Assembly (NCBI GenBank): GCA_964388575.1
Contig: CAYMAZ010000026.1
Span: forward strand, 1 to 43,703
DNA: 43,703 bases
Direction of reading: 5' to 3'
Origin: CAYMAZ01 sp964388575
GTDB taxonomy: Bacteria; Bacteroidota; Bacteroidia; Bacteroidales; DTU049
Position 1 is the first letter of the stretch, and every line of letters begins with the position of its first letter. Positions 27,676 to 35,535 of this stretch are shown here, in pieces. The notes under the pieces are model-generated. The model was not told the origin of the DNA, searched no databases, and saw nothing but the letters and a program-made list of their open reading frames with translations. Made by a program: the position numbers and the translations under genes.

Positions 27676-29814
27676 ATGAAAAAAATATACCTTAGTTTTA
27701 TTGTATGTATTGCATCAATTGCCATACTTGCCCAGTCCCCACAGTCGTTCAAATATCAGACAGTGTTGAGAAATGCATCAAACCAGCCCATCCCCAATCA
27801 GGCTGTAGGCCTTAAAATCAGCATTTTGCAGGGCTCGGCCACAGGAACAGCCCTCTATGTGGAAACACATGCAACAACAACAAATGCTCTTGGCATTGTG
27901 AACCTTGACATTGGTAACGGGACTCCCCTAAGCGGAAATTTTTCAGCCATCAACTGGGGCAGCAATCCACATTTCGTGAAAATTGAACTTGACCCTGCAG
28001 GGGGCACAGTTTATCAGAATATGGGAACTTCTCAGTTACTCAGTGTCCCCTATGCGCTTCATGCGAAAACTGCAGAAACAGTAAGTTATACAGAAACCGA
28101 CCCTGTGTTTGGTGCAAGTCCTGCCTCCAGCATTACCTCAGGCAATATCACCAACTGGAATACGGCCTATGGCTGGGGAAATCATGCCACAGCAGGTTAT
28201 CTGACAGGCAATCAAACCATCACTTTGTCTGGTGACATCACCGGAAGCGGAGCAACAGCGATATCAACCACCATTGCAAATAATGCGGTAACAAGTGCAA
28301 AAATTGCCAACACGGCTGTCACCGAGTCAAAGCTGGCAAACAATGCTGCAACCACGACCAAGATCGCAGATAATGCAGTAACCTCAGCAAAAATTGCAGA
28401 CAATGCAATAACAATAGCAAAACTTCCTGCCGGGGCAAGTGCAACCACCTATCTGAGAGGCGACGGCACATGGGCGACGCCTGCTGGTGGTAGCTCTCTT
28501 CCATCAGGTATAACATCTCAAACATTACGATATGATGGTTCTAACTGGATTGCAAATAGTTTTTTGACAAATAGTGGAAACGGAATTGGTATTAACGCTA
28601 ATCCAATATCCAATGTACAGGTTAATGTATTAAGAACAATTGGAACTTATGGTGCAACATATTCCAATATATTAGCAACCAGAACTGGAGGTTCTAGTCC
28701 GGCCAATGGTGGAACATCCTGGTCTGAAGTTGGAATCGATGCTGGTATAAAAGCATATTCAATTTGGGGTAACAATTATTCTTCTGCAATTGCCGGCTAT
28801 AGTGATTTGGATTATTCAAATTCAGCAGCTGTGATTGGAAGCAATTATTCGGGAAGTATATTTGGAGCTTTTGCATTTAATGAAAATAACTTTGTATGGG
28901 CAGGGTATTTTCAAGGGGATGTCAAAATGATTGGAAAATTGGCTATTGGCACAAATGCACCAACAGGCCAGTTAACAGTAGAAAGTAGTGGTTCAGGAAT
29001 AGCATTTCCTGCCATCCGTGCAAACAACACTAATGAATCGGGGATTGCACTGTATGCATCAGCCAACAGCACTGATGCAGCAATGGTAGTGACGCAAAAT
29101 GGTACAGGTGGCATTATTGCAAAATTTTTTGATGGTGGAGCCGGCGATGTTGTCAGAATTGACAACGGTGGAGGTGCCAATAAGGGTGCCATCAGATTGT
29201 TTGGTTCAAATACATCAACCAATTGGGGCGGATCCATAAATGGTGATACAGGCTATGGAATTGTTCTTTCTCATTACTATAATGGCTCTCCCTACGCTAT
29301 TGCGAATGCCTATCGTCCCAGTGCATCAACATCAGCATTTGCTCCGTGGCTTGATAACACAACTTCTCTCGGAAACTCTACCTACAGATGGATCGCTGTA
29401 CATGCAGCCAACGGAACAATTCAGACATCAGATAAAACAAAAAAAGAAAATATTAAAGATCTGTCTTTTGGCCTTGATGCTGTGATGAAACTGAGCCCCA
29501 TCAGCTATACATGGAAAGATAAAAACCTTCAGGTAGGTACCGGCACAAATTATGGATTTATAGCACAGGATCTGGAAAAAATTCTTCCGGATGTTGTTGT
29601 TCATACGTATACTTCACCTGAAGAAATTGAAAACGCCAAAAAAGAAAAAGGTATTGAGCTTGACCCGGAAACCTATGGTGTAAAATACAGCGAACTGATC
29701 CCGGTTATGGTCAAAGCCATGCAGGAGCAGCAGGAGATGATTGAAGACATGAAATCATATTATGAAAAACAAATTTCTGAGCTTCAGAAACAAATTAATG
29801 AGTTGAAAAAATAA
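27676..29814 (+). CDS. Fibre-like exported protein with decapeptide stalk and S74 domain (M)
   Basis: The protein is 712 residues from ATG 27676; a GTG two codons earlier is also possible. Signal peptide (1-20, ILAQ), conserved N-terminal domain (about 21-130), TETDPVF...NWNTAYGWGNH linker, then five 10-residue repeats (NAVTSAKIAN type). The middle RTIGTYGAT...ANGGTSW...NSAAVIG module is shared with genes C and E, and the TVESSGSGIAFPAIRANN module with genes L and O. The S74 domain starts at Ser585 (SDKTKKENI; Lys590 is the partner) and ends in the coiled coil MQEQQEMIEDMKSYYEKQISELQ. It has no small T9SS partner in its own transcript; it has its own promoter and terminator. Confidence 0.88.
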   Translation: MKKIYLSFIVCIASIAILAQSPQSFKYQTVLRNASNQPIPNQAVGLKISILQGSATGTALYVETHATTTNALGIVNLDIGNGTPLSGNFSAINWGSNPHFVKIELDPAGGTVYQNMGTSQLLSVPYALHAKTAETVSYTETDPVFGASPASSITSGNITNWNTAYGWGNHATAGYLTGNQTITLSGDITGSGATAISTTIANNAVTSAKIANTAVTESKLANNAATTTKIADNAVTSAKIADNAITIAKLPAGASATTYLRGDGTWATPAGGSSLPSGITSQTLRYDGSNWIANSFLTNSGNGIGINANPISNVQVNVLRTIGTYGATYSNILATRTGGSSPANGGTSWSEVGIDAGIKAYSIWGNNYSSAIAGYSDLDYSNSAAVIGSNYSGSIFGAFAFNENNFVWAGYFQGDVKMIGKLAIGTNAPTGQLTVESSGSGIAFPAIRANNTNESGIALYASANSTDAAMVVTQNGTGGIIAKFFDGGAGDVVRIDNGGGANKGAIRLFGSNTSTNWGGSINGDTGYGIVLSHYYNGSPYAIANAYRPSASTSAFAPWLDNTTSLGNSTYRWIAVHAANGTIQTSDKTKKENIKDLSFGLDAVMKLSPISYTWKDKNLQVGTGTNYGFIAQDLEKILPDVVVHTYTSPEEIENAKKEKGIELDPETYGVKYSELIPVMVKAMQEQQEMIEDMKSYYEKQISELQKQINELKK
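28276..28425 (+). repeat. Five 30-bp decapeptide-coding repeats
   Basis: Five in-frame units encode ANNAVTSAKI, ANTAVTESKL, ANNAATTTKI, ADNAVTSAKI and ADNAITIAKL. Shorter runs of the same unit occur in the fibre genes at 13612, 16122, 18702 and 25559, so stalk length varies between paralogues. Confidence 0.9.
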
Positions 29815-29836
29815 TCATTGGATTGTTTTGTAGTTC

Positions 29837-29869
29837 AAAGGCTGTCTCAAAAGGGGCTGCCTTTTTTTT
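29837..29869 (+). terminator. Rho-independent terminator
   Basis: AAAGGC (29837-29842) pairs with GCCTTT (29859-29864), extended by G-C and G-U pairs after one mismatch, and is followed by eight Ts in all. It ends the fibre gene M transcript. Confidence 0.75.
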
Positions 29870-29873
29870 AAAA

Positions 29874-29891
29874 ATCCGTAAAATTACTGAT
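29874..29891 (+). promoter_or_regulatory. Palindromic operator-like site 3
   Basis: ATCCGTAAAATTACTGAT differs from site 1 at one position. It ends exactly 22 nt before the -7 box TATTTTTG (29914-29921). Confidence 0.7.
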
Positions 29892-29913
29892 GTAAACACA
29901 AAATATCTAAATG

Positions 29914-29921
29914 TATTTTTG
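29914..29921 (+). promoter_or_regulatory. -7 box upstream of the collagen-like fibre gene
   Basis: TATTTTTG lies 25 nt before the ATG at 29947. No -33 TTG is present at the usual distance. Confidence 0.55.
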
Positions 29922-29946
29922 TTTGCAAACATTAAACAACAGAGAA

Positions 29947-31164
29947 ATGAACAAAAAAATTTCCCATTCAATGGCATGCATCGTCATCCTTTTGACTTTT
30001 TCCTTTTGCCTTGTATCCTTCCCTGCCGGTGCGCAGTCACCGCAGGCATTTAAGTATCAGACAGTGGTCAGAAATGCCTCAAATCAACCGATTCCCAATC
30101 AGGCTGTAAGTTTAAAAATCAGCATTTTGCAGGGATCAGCCACAGGAACTGCTGTGTACGAAGAAACACATGCAGCAACAACCAATGTGCTTGGTATTGT
30201 CAACCTTGAAATTGGAAACGGAACACTTGTAAGCGGTAGCTTTGCGGGAATCAACTGGGGAACGAACAGCTACTATGTAAAAATCGAGCTTGACCCGGCC
30301 GGTGGCACAGCCTATCAGAACATGGGTACATCTCAATTGTTAAGTGTCCCCTATGCATTATATGCCGCAGCAGGCACAGAAGGTCCACAGGGTCCGACTG
30401 GCCCTCAAGGATTGCAGGGTGATCCAGGCATACAAGGTCCCACTGGTCCTCAAGGCCCCCAGGGATTACAAGGTGACCCAGGTGTTCAAGGTCCCGCTGG
30501 CCCTCAAGGATTGCAAGGTGATCCAGGCATACAAGGTCTCACTGGTCCTCAAGGCCCCCAGGGATTACAGGGTGACCCAGGTGTTCAAGGTCCCGCTGGC
30601 CCTCAAGGATTGCAAGGTGATCCAGGTGTTCAAGGTCCCGCTGGCCCTCAAGGATTGCAGGGTGATCCAGGCCCACAGGGACCACAGGGATCTCAGGGGC
30701 CGCAAGGTATACAGGGTGACACTGGACCAGCAGGACTGCAAGGACCAGCAGGCCCACAAGGCCCACAAGGAATCGTAAATTCTGCTTCTACTTCAGCATT
30801 TGGATATAACGTATCAGGGTCTTTGGCTTTTATCGGACCAACACTAAACGTAACCATTACTGCTGGACAAAAAATTCATATGGTATGTACAAAAGCTCTG
30901 GGTTCTACTGCTGTTGGAGGAGCAAACGGGCTGAATATATATGCTGCTTATCAAAATACAAGTGGTGGAACATTAACCACCCAAGGTGGAGGTATTATGG
31001 GAATATCTGTACCACAGAATACCAGAATTCCCATAACAATGACATGGGTTTTCTCGGGCTTGTCTGCCGGAACTTATACCATCGGAATAGCGGGTTCTGC
31101 TGCAACGCCAGCAAACTGGAATTCTAATGAGTATGGATACATCTCTGTATTTACTTTCAACTAA
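29947..31164 (+). CDS. Collagen-like exported fibre protein with C1q/TNF-like head (N)
   Basis: The protein is 405 residues from ATG 29947 (MNKKISHSMA); the frame opens earlier at 29911 but that overlaps the promoter. Signal peptide (1-30, AGAQ), conserved N-terminal domain (about 31-140), then 44 consecutive Gly-X-Y triplets (residues 146-277), the collagen triple-helix pattern. The last ~128 residues form a beta-rich domain (GYNVSGSLAFIGPTLNVTI to YGYISVFTFN), whose size and position resemble the trimeric jelly-roll heads that cap bacterial collagen-like proteins. There is no S74 domain; the head probably trimerises by itself. Smallest of the intact fibre genes, with its own promoter and terminator. 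Confidence 0.87.
   Translation: MNKKISHSMACIVILLTFSFCLVSFPAGAQSPQAFKYQTVVRNASNQPIPNQAVSLKISILQGSATGTAVYEETHAATTNVLGIVNLEIGNGTLVSGSFAGINWGTNSYYVKIELDPAGGTAYQNMGTSQLLSVPYALYAAAGTEGPQGPTGPQGLQGDPGIQGPTGPQGPQGLQGDPGVQGPAGPQGLQGDPGIQGLTGPQGPQGLQGDPGVQGPAGPQGLQGDPGVQGPAGPQGLQGDPGPQGPQGSQGPQGIQGDTGPAGLQGPAGPQGPQGIVNSASTSAFGYNVSGSLAFIGPTLNVTITAGQKIHMVCTKALGSTAVGGANGLNIYAAYQNTSGGTLTTQGGGIMGISVPQNTRIPITMTWVFSGLSAGTYTIGIAGSAATPANWNSNEYGYISVFTFN
30382..30777 (+). repeat. Collagen-like Gly-X-Y coding repeat
   Basis: 44 in-frame Gly-X-Y triplets are built from a 15-residue unit (GLQGDPGVQGPAGPQ) and an 18-residue version, so at DNA level there are imperfect 45-bp and 54-bp tandem repeats that could change in copy number. 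Confidence 0.95.
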
Positions 31165-31185
31165 ACCGAATTAACAAAAATTAAG

Positions 31186-31215
31186 GCTGCTTAATTAAAA
31201 TAAGCAGCTTTTTTT
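31186..31215 (+). terminator. Rho-independent terminator
   Basis: The 8-bp stem GCTGCTTA / TAAGCAGC (31186-31193, 31201-31208) is followed by seven Ts. It ends the collagen-like fibre gene. Confidence 0.8.
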
Positions 31216-31336
31216 ATTGGGGCATACTCTATCTATAATTTGAGCACTAACTGTTTGTAGAAAGCACAGCTGATGCGGACAGATGAGCAATAGCAAATTC
31301 CGCTGAAGGTTCTCATTTGACAAATACTTTGTAGTA

Positions 31337-32746
31337 TTGCAAAACAAAAGTGGAGACAGGAGACCACTATATAAACAGGGCCCAACCAACCCAACAGCAG
31401 GAATTGGGGTTAATGGTGATTTTTATATCAATACTTCAACCAATATGATCTTCGGGCCTAAATCAGGTGGTACCTGGCCGGCAAGTGTAAATCTGGTTGG
31501 CCCTCAGGGCGCAACTGGTGCAACTGGCCCAATGCCACCAATAGGTAGATCAAACACACAAATACAGTATAACAACAATGGAATATTTGCCGGAAGCAGC
31601 AATCAGGTATTAGATATGAGCAATAATCGTCTTGGAATAATGCCATCATCTCCCACTCATACACTTCATGTGAATGGAAACACACGGCTGGGTGGGCTAA
31701 TAATAGATGCCAACAATTCAAGCGGTTCAACAGGTCAGTTATTAACACGTACTTTGCTTGGTACAGGCTGGGCTGATTTTCCTGCTGAACCCTGGAGCAC
31801 ATCCGGCAGCAATATTTATTTCAATTCAGGTAAAGTGGGCATCGGAACAACATCGCCTACCGGCCTGCTTACCGTGGATGGTGGCGGTGCAGGTACTTCT
31901 TTTCCCGCCATTCGTGCAAACAACACAAATGCCTCAGGGATTGCCCTGTTCGCATCCGCAAACAGTACTGATGCTACCCTGGTGGTCTCGCAGGCGAATA
32001 CAACAGCAGCAGGAGGTGTTATTGCAAAATTCTTTTCGACTGGATCATATGAAGTTGTAAAAATTGGAAGAATCATGGAAGGATTCGATGCAGGAGGTGG
32101 AATAATTAATCTCAGAGGCAACAACACAGCAACAGGAGGAGGTTTCATATTTGGTCACTCTACGTATGGATTGGTATTGGGTACTTTCAACGCAGCTAAT
32201 GATTATTATCAGGTAGCTGGTGCTTATCAACCCCCAACCGGAAATATAGTTTTTATGCCATGGAGTTACAACAACACTGATCTTGGAAATTCATCTTTTA
32301 GATGGGCTGCTGTCTATGCAGTAAATGGCACCATTCAAACATCAGATAAAAATCAAAAAGAAAACATTCAGGATATTTCTTATGGGCTAGATGCTGTGAT
32401 GCAACTGAAACCGATCAGTTATACATGGAAAGACAGAAGTTGCAGTGTGGGCACAGGCACAAACTATGGATTTATTGCACAGGATCTTGAAAAAGTAATT
32501 CCAGATGTCGTTGTACATTCTATCACTTCGCATGAAGAAATTGAAAACGCCAGAAAAGAAAAAGGAATCGAACTTGATCCCGAAACGTATGGTGTGAAAT
32601 ACAGTGAACTGATCCCGGTCATGGTCAAAGCCATGCAGGAGCAGCAGGAGATGATTGAACACCAGCAGGAGATGATAGATAAACAACACATACAAATGGA
32701 ATTTCTTCAGAAACAGATTGATGAGATGAAAAGGATGATCAAATAA
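31337..32746 (+). pseudogene. Headless fibre gene copy (lacks signal peptide and N-terminal domain) (O)
   Basis: The open frame has no upstream ATG: TGA at 31304 closes it, TTG 31337 is the nominal start, and the first in-frame ATG is about 38 codons in. Homology to gene P begins at about 31384 (TNPTAGIGVNGDFYIN, as in P after its first collagen run). It continues through a short collagen piece, PPIGRSNTQIQYNNNG, the HTLHVNGNTRLGGLIID module, a TVDGGGAGTSFPAIRANN module and an intact S74 domain (Ser336, Lys341) with coiled coil. So the stalk, head and chaperone are open and well preserved, while signal peptide and N-terminal domain are gone. It is either a 5'-truncated pseudogene or a silent module donor. 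No promoter is evident. Confidence 0.8.
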
Positions 32747-32854
32747 GACTCAATCAGACTCTCAAAATCTGGAAGGTGTTATTTCATCTTACGGATTTTT
32801 TATTCTTTTTTAATCCTTCTTTAAAATAAAAAACATAGTTGTTAACTAAAAATA

Positions 32855-32889
32855 TTTGCACAATATATAAAATAATTTAATTAAATTTG
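32855..32889 (+). promoter_or_regulatory. Promoter of fibre gene P
   Basis: TTTG at 32855-32858, a 23-nt spacer and TAAATTTG at 32882-32889, 23 nt before the ATG at 32913. Unlike the two preceding fibre genes it lacks the ATCAGTAA palindrome. Confidence 0.5.
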
Positions 32890-32912
32890 GTAAATAATTA
32901 ATACTTCTCATT

Positions 32913-35012
32913 ATGAAAAATTTTTATGTATTGAGCATCACATTGTTTTTGTCCATGGTGGCTATTGCCCAGTCCCCGCAGGCATTTAAATATCAGACTG
33001 TTGTAAGAAATGCGAATAATGATATTTTATCCAATCAACCAGTTGGCCTGAAAATCAGCATACTGCAGGGTTCGGCCTCAGGAACTGCTGTGTATGTTGA
33101 AACTCATGCAGTCACAACAAATGTGCTTGGAATTGTAAACCTAAATATCGGACAAGGGATATTTGTTAGTGGTAGTTTTCTTGGCATAAATTGGGGAACC
33201 AACAGTTATTATGTTAAAATCGAACTTGACCCTGCTGGCGGTAACGCATATCAGTACATGGGAACATCGGAATTGTTGAGTGTCCCATATGCTTTATATG
33301 CAGAAAGTGGGAATGAGGGACCAATTGGACCACAAGGTCCACAGGGTGATCAGGGGCCACAGGGCCCAGCAGGTCCAACAGGAGCTACAGGAGCCACTGG
33401 AGCTTCAGGACCTCAGGGACCTGCCGGAGTAGATGGAAAAACAGTGTTAAACGGGACTACCAACCCAACAGCAGGAATTGGGGTAAATGGTGACTTTTAT
33501 ATCAACACAACAACCAACATGCTATTCGGGCCGAAGGCATCAGGGGTTTGGCCGGCGGGGGTAAGCATGGTTGGGCCGCAGGGTCCGCAAGGTATTCAGG
33601 GGATTCAGGGACCAACGGGTCCCACCGGTGCCACCGGGCCTGCGGGGCCGGCAGGAGCCACAGGTCCGGTGGGTCCACAGGGCCCAATGCCCCCCATCGG
33701 TGGGGCCAATACCCAGGTGCAATATAATAGCAATGGTTCCTTCAGTGGAAGCTCCAACCTCGTGTTTGACTATACAAACAACAGGCTGGGGGTGGGCACC
33801 GCTACCCCCAGCCATACACTGCACGTGAATGGAAATACCCGTCTTGGGGGGCTTCTTATTGATGCCAGTAACTCAAGTGGTTCTACAGGGCAGATACTGA
33901 CACGCACTCTTCTCGGTACCGGCTGGCAGACCATTACCATCCCAGATCCCTCGCAGTGGAGCAACTCCGGCTCAAATATCTATTTCAATACCGGAAATGT
34001 AGGAATTGGAAACTCCAATCCGACACAAAACCTCCATGTGACCGGCAATATGCGGCTTACCGGACAATTCTACGACACATACAACTCCAGCGGGGTGATC
34101 GGACAAGTGCTTAAAAGGGTTTCCAATGGCGCAGCGTGGCTCGATGAATCCAATCCGTGGGACACCTACGGTAGTACAGGGATATTCTATGGTGGAAATG
34201 TCGGCATTGGAGTTTCAAACCCCAATCGCCCTCTGTTGGTTCAAAACTCAACGCTGGGCAGCGGCACGGGCATGGTAAATTCAGAATACACCGGTACGGG
34301 CTATGTGGACCCTTACGGCTTCAATGCTGATGTTTTCCCCCAGGACGGCTATGGGATCGGGGTCAGGATCAACAGCGGGTATTCAGGTATATATTCCGAA
34401 CAGAATCATACTACCTATACCAGTTATACCTATGGTATCCGTAGCATCAACAACGGGAGCAACACAGGGAGTAAATATGCACTCAATGCATCTGTTGACG
34501 GAAGTGCCGGCACATGCTATGCCGTTTATGCAAGTGTTGGTGGAGCAGCACCCACAAAATATGCAGGCTGGTTTTCAGGCAATGTCCTTGTATCCGGGAC
34601 TTTCAGCAATCCTTCCGATCGTACCCTCAAACAGGATATCGAGCCGCTTCCGCCCGCGTTGGAGAAGCTTAGACATCTGGAAGTCTACGAATACAGCTTC
34701 AAACCCCATAAACACATGACACTTCCTGAAGGGCGCAGCTTTGGATTTATGGCCAAAGAAATGGAATTAATCTTTCCCGAGCTTGTGACTGACGAAGTGC
34801 TGGAAGTCCCCGATGAAAGCGACAAGCTGAGGAGTGATGTATATCATTTCAACGGGATCAATTACATCGGGATGATCCCAGTGCTCACCAAGGCCATTCA
34901 GGAACAACAGGAGATGATTGAAAAACAACAGCATGAAAATTCTGAACTCAGAACAGAACTTGAAAGCCTCAAAACACAGTTTGAAGAACTTAAAATGCTG
35001 ATAGGGAAATAG
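32913..35012 (+). CDS. Collagen-like fibre protein with S74 domain (P)
   Basis: The protein is 699 residues: signal peptide (1-19, AIAQ), conserved N-terminal domain (about 20-130), a first Gly-X-Y run (about 136-170), a ~45-residue spacer (TTNPTAGIGVNGDFYIN...), a second Gly-X-Y run (about 216-262), then HTLHVNGNTRLGGLLID, several VGIGNSNPT / VGIGVSNPN turns and a YAGWFSGNVLVSGTFSNP head end. The S74 domain begins at Ser568 (SDRTLKQDI; Lys573 is the partner), with GINYIGMIPVLTKAIQEQQEMI and a long coiled coil. The S74 part is most like that of gene H. Roughly 33530-34700 is clearly more G+C-rich than its surroundings, again suggesting mosaic origin. Last fibre gene of the array. Confidence 0.88.
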   Translation: MKNFYVLSITLFLSMVAIAQSPQAFKYQTVVRNANNDILSNQPVGLKISILQGSASGTAVYVETHAVTTNVLGIVNLNIGQGIFVSGSFLGINWGTNSYYVKIELDPAGGNAYQYMGTSELLSVPYALYAESGNEGPIGPQGPQGDQGPQGPAGPTGATGATGASGPQGPAGVDGKTVLNGTTNPTAGIGVNGDFYINTTTNMLFGPKASGVWPAGVSMVGPQGPQGIQGIQGPTGPTGATGPAGPAGATGPVGPQGPMPPIGGANTQVQYNSNGSFSGSSNLVFDYTNNRLGVGTATPSHTLHVNGNTRLGGLLIDASNSSGSTGQILTRTLLGTGWQTITIPDPSQWSNSGSNIYFNTGNVGIGNSNPTQNLHVTGNMRLTGQFYDTYNSSGVIGQVLKRVSNGAAWLDESNPWDTYGSTGIFYGGNVGIGVSNPNRPLLVQNSTLGSGTGMVNSEYTGTGYVDPYGFNADVFPQDGYGIGVRINSGYSGIYSEQNHTTYTSYTYGIRSINNGSNTGSKYALNASVDGSAGTCYAVYASVGGAAPTKYAGWFSGNVLVSGTFSNPSDRTLKQDIEPLPPALEKLRHLEVYEYSFKPHKHMTLPEGRSFGFMAKEMELIFPELVTDEVLEVPDESDKLRSDVYHFNGINYIGMIPVLTKAIQEQQEMIEKQQHENSELRTELESLKTQFEELKMLIGK

Positions 35013-35085
35013 AATAGATTGCCACGAATATACGAATAGAAGTCAATACAAAATTTATTAATTTTACAGGATGGTATTTAATACT

Positions 35086-35535
35086 ATGAAACACCTGTGC
35101 TTGTTGTGTCTGTTTATGACATTTGCCCTTCAGGGCAAATCACAGCAGTTCATTTCATATGAAGAACTCCCGGACCCTGTGAAACGTTATTTTCCGGTTA
35201 TATACAAACTCGAAGATACCGTTGCTGTTCAGTGGACCATTGAAGATACATTGTATGTTGCAAGATTCGTATCTGAAGCTTTTCCGGTCGAAGTCAGGAT
35301 GAAAGCCAACGGTTTCTGGGTTGTGACCCTATGGGATATACATCCTTCATATCTTCCTGCTTTGGCTACAACGTATTGTCAGAATCTTTATCCTGGTTAC
35401 AGTATTTTGCAGAGCCGGATTTCCAACAACCCATTTAACGAACAAAAATATTTTATTACACTGATCGCTGATGAACATCCGGATGACCGGATAATATTGC
35501 ATTTTTCAAAAGACGGAAAACCCACAGAACCATGA
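35086..35535 (+). CDS. Small exported PepSY-like protein
   Basis: The protein is 149 residues from ATG 35086 (MKHLCLLC); the frame opens five codons earlier at 35071. A signal peptide (about 1-20, GKSQ) is followed by FISYEELPDPVKRYFPVIYKLEDTVAVQW...YVARFV. This segment resembles the PepSY-like (beta-lactamase-inhibitor-like) fold common in exported Bacteroidota proteins; the match is by pattern and only moderately sure. Its TGA overlaps the ATG of the isoaspartyl peptidase gene (ATGA at 35532-35535), so the two are translationally coupled. Confidence 0.7.
   Translation: MKHLCLLCLFMTFALQGKSQQFISYEELPDPVKRYFPVIYKLEDTVAVQWTIEDTLYVARFVSEAFPVEVRMKANGFWVVTLWDIHPSYLPALATTYCQNLYPGYSILQSRISNNPFNEQKYFITLIADEHPDDRIILHFSKDGKPTEP

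Noticed and set aside
30382..30777. CRISPR-like or satellite repeat
   Set aside because: The repeats are in frame, have no spacers and encode Gly-X-Y throughout.
31195..31389. Minus-strand 64-residue frame before the headless fibre copy
   Set aside because: It overlaps a terminator and the fibre homology, and has no recognised domain; it may only reflect an old insertion-element end.
9448..35012. Prophage or phage tail cluster, because of fibre and S74 chaperone domains
   Set aside because: Each protein has a signal peptide, several paralogues stand side by side, and no capsid, terminase, baseplate, lysis or integrase gene is present. Bacterial exported fibres fit better.
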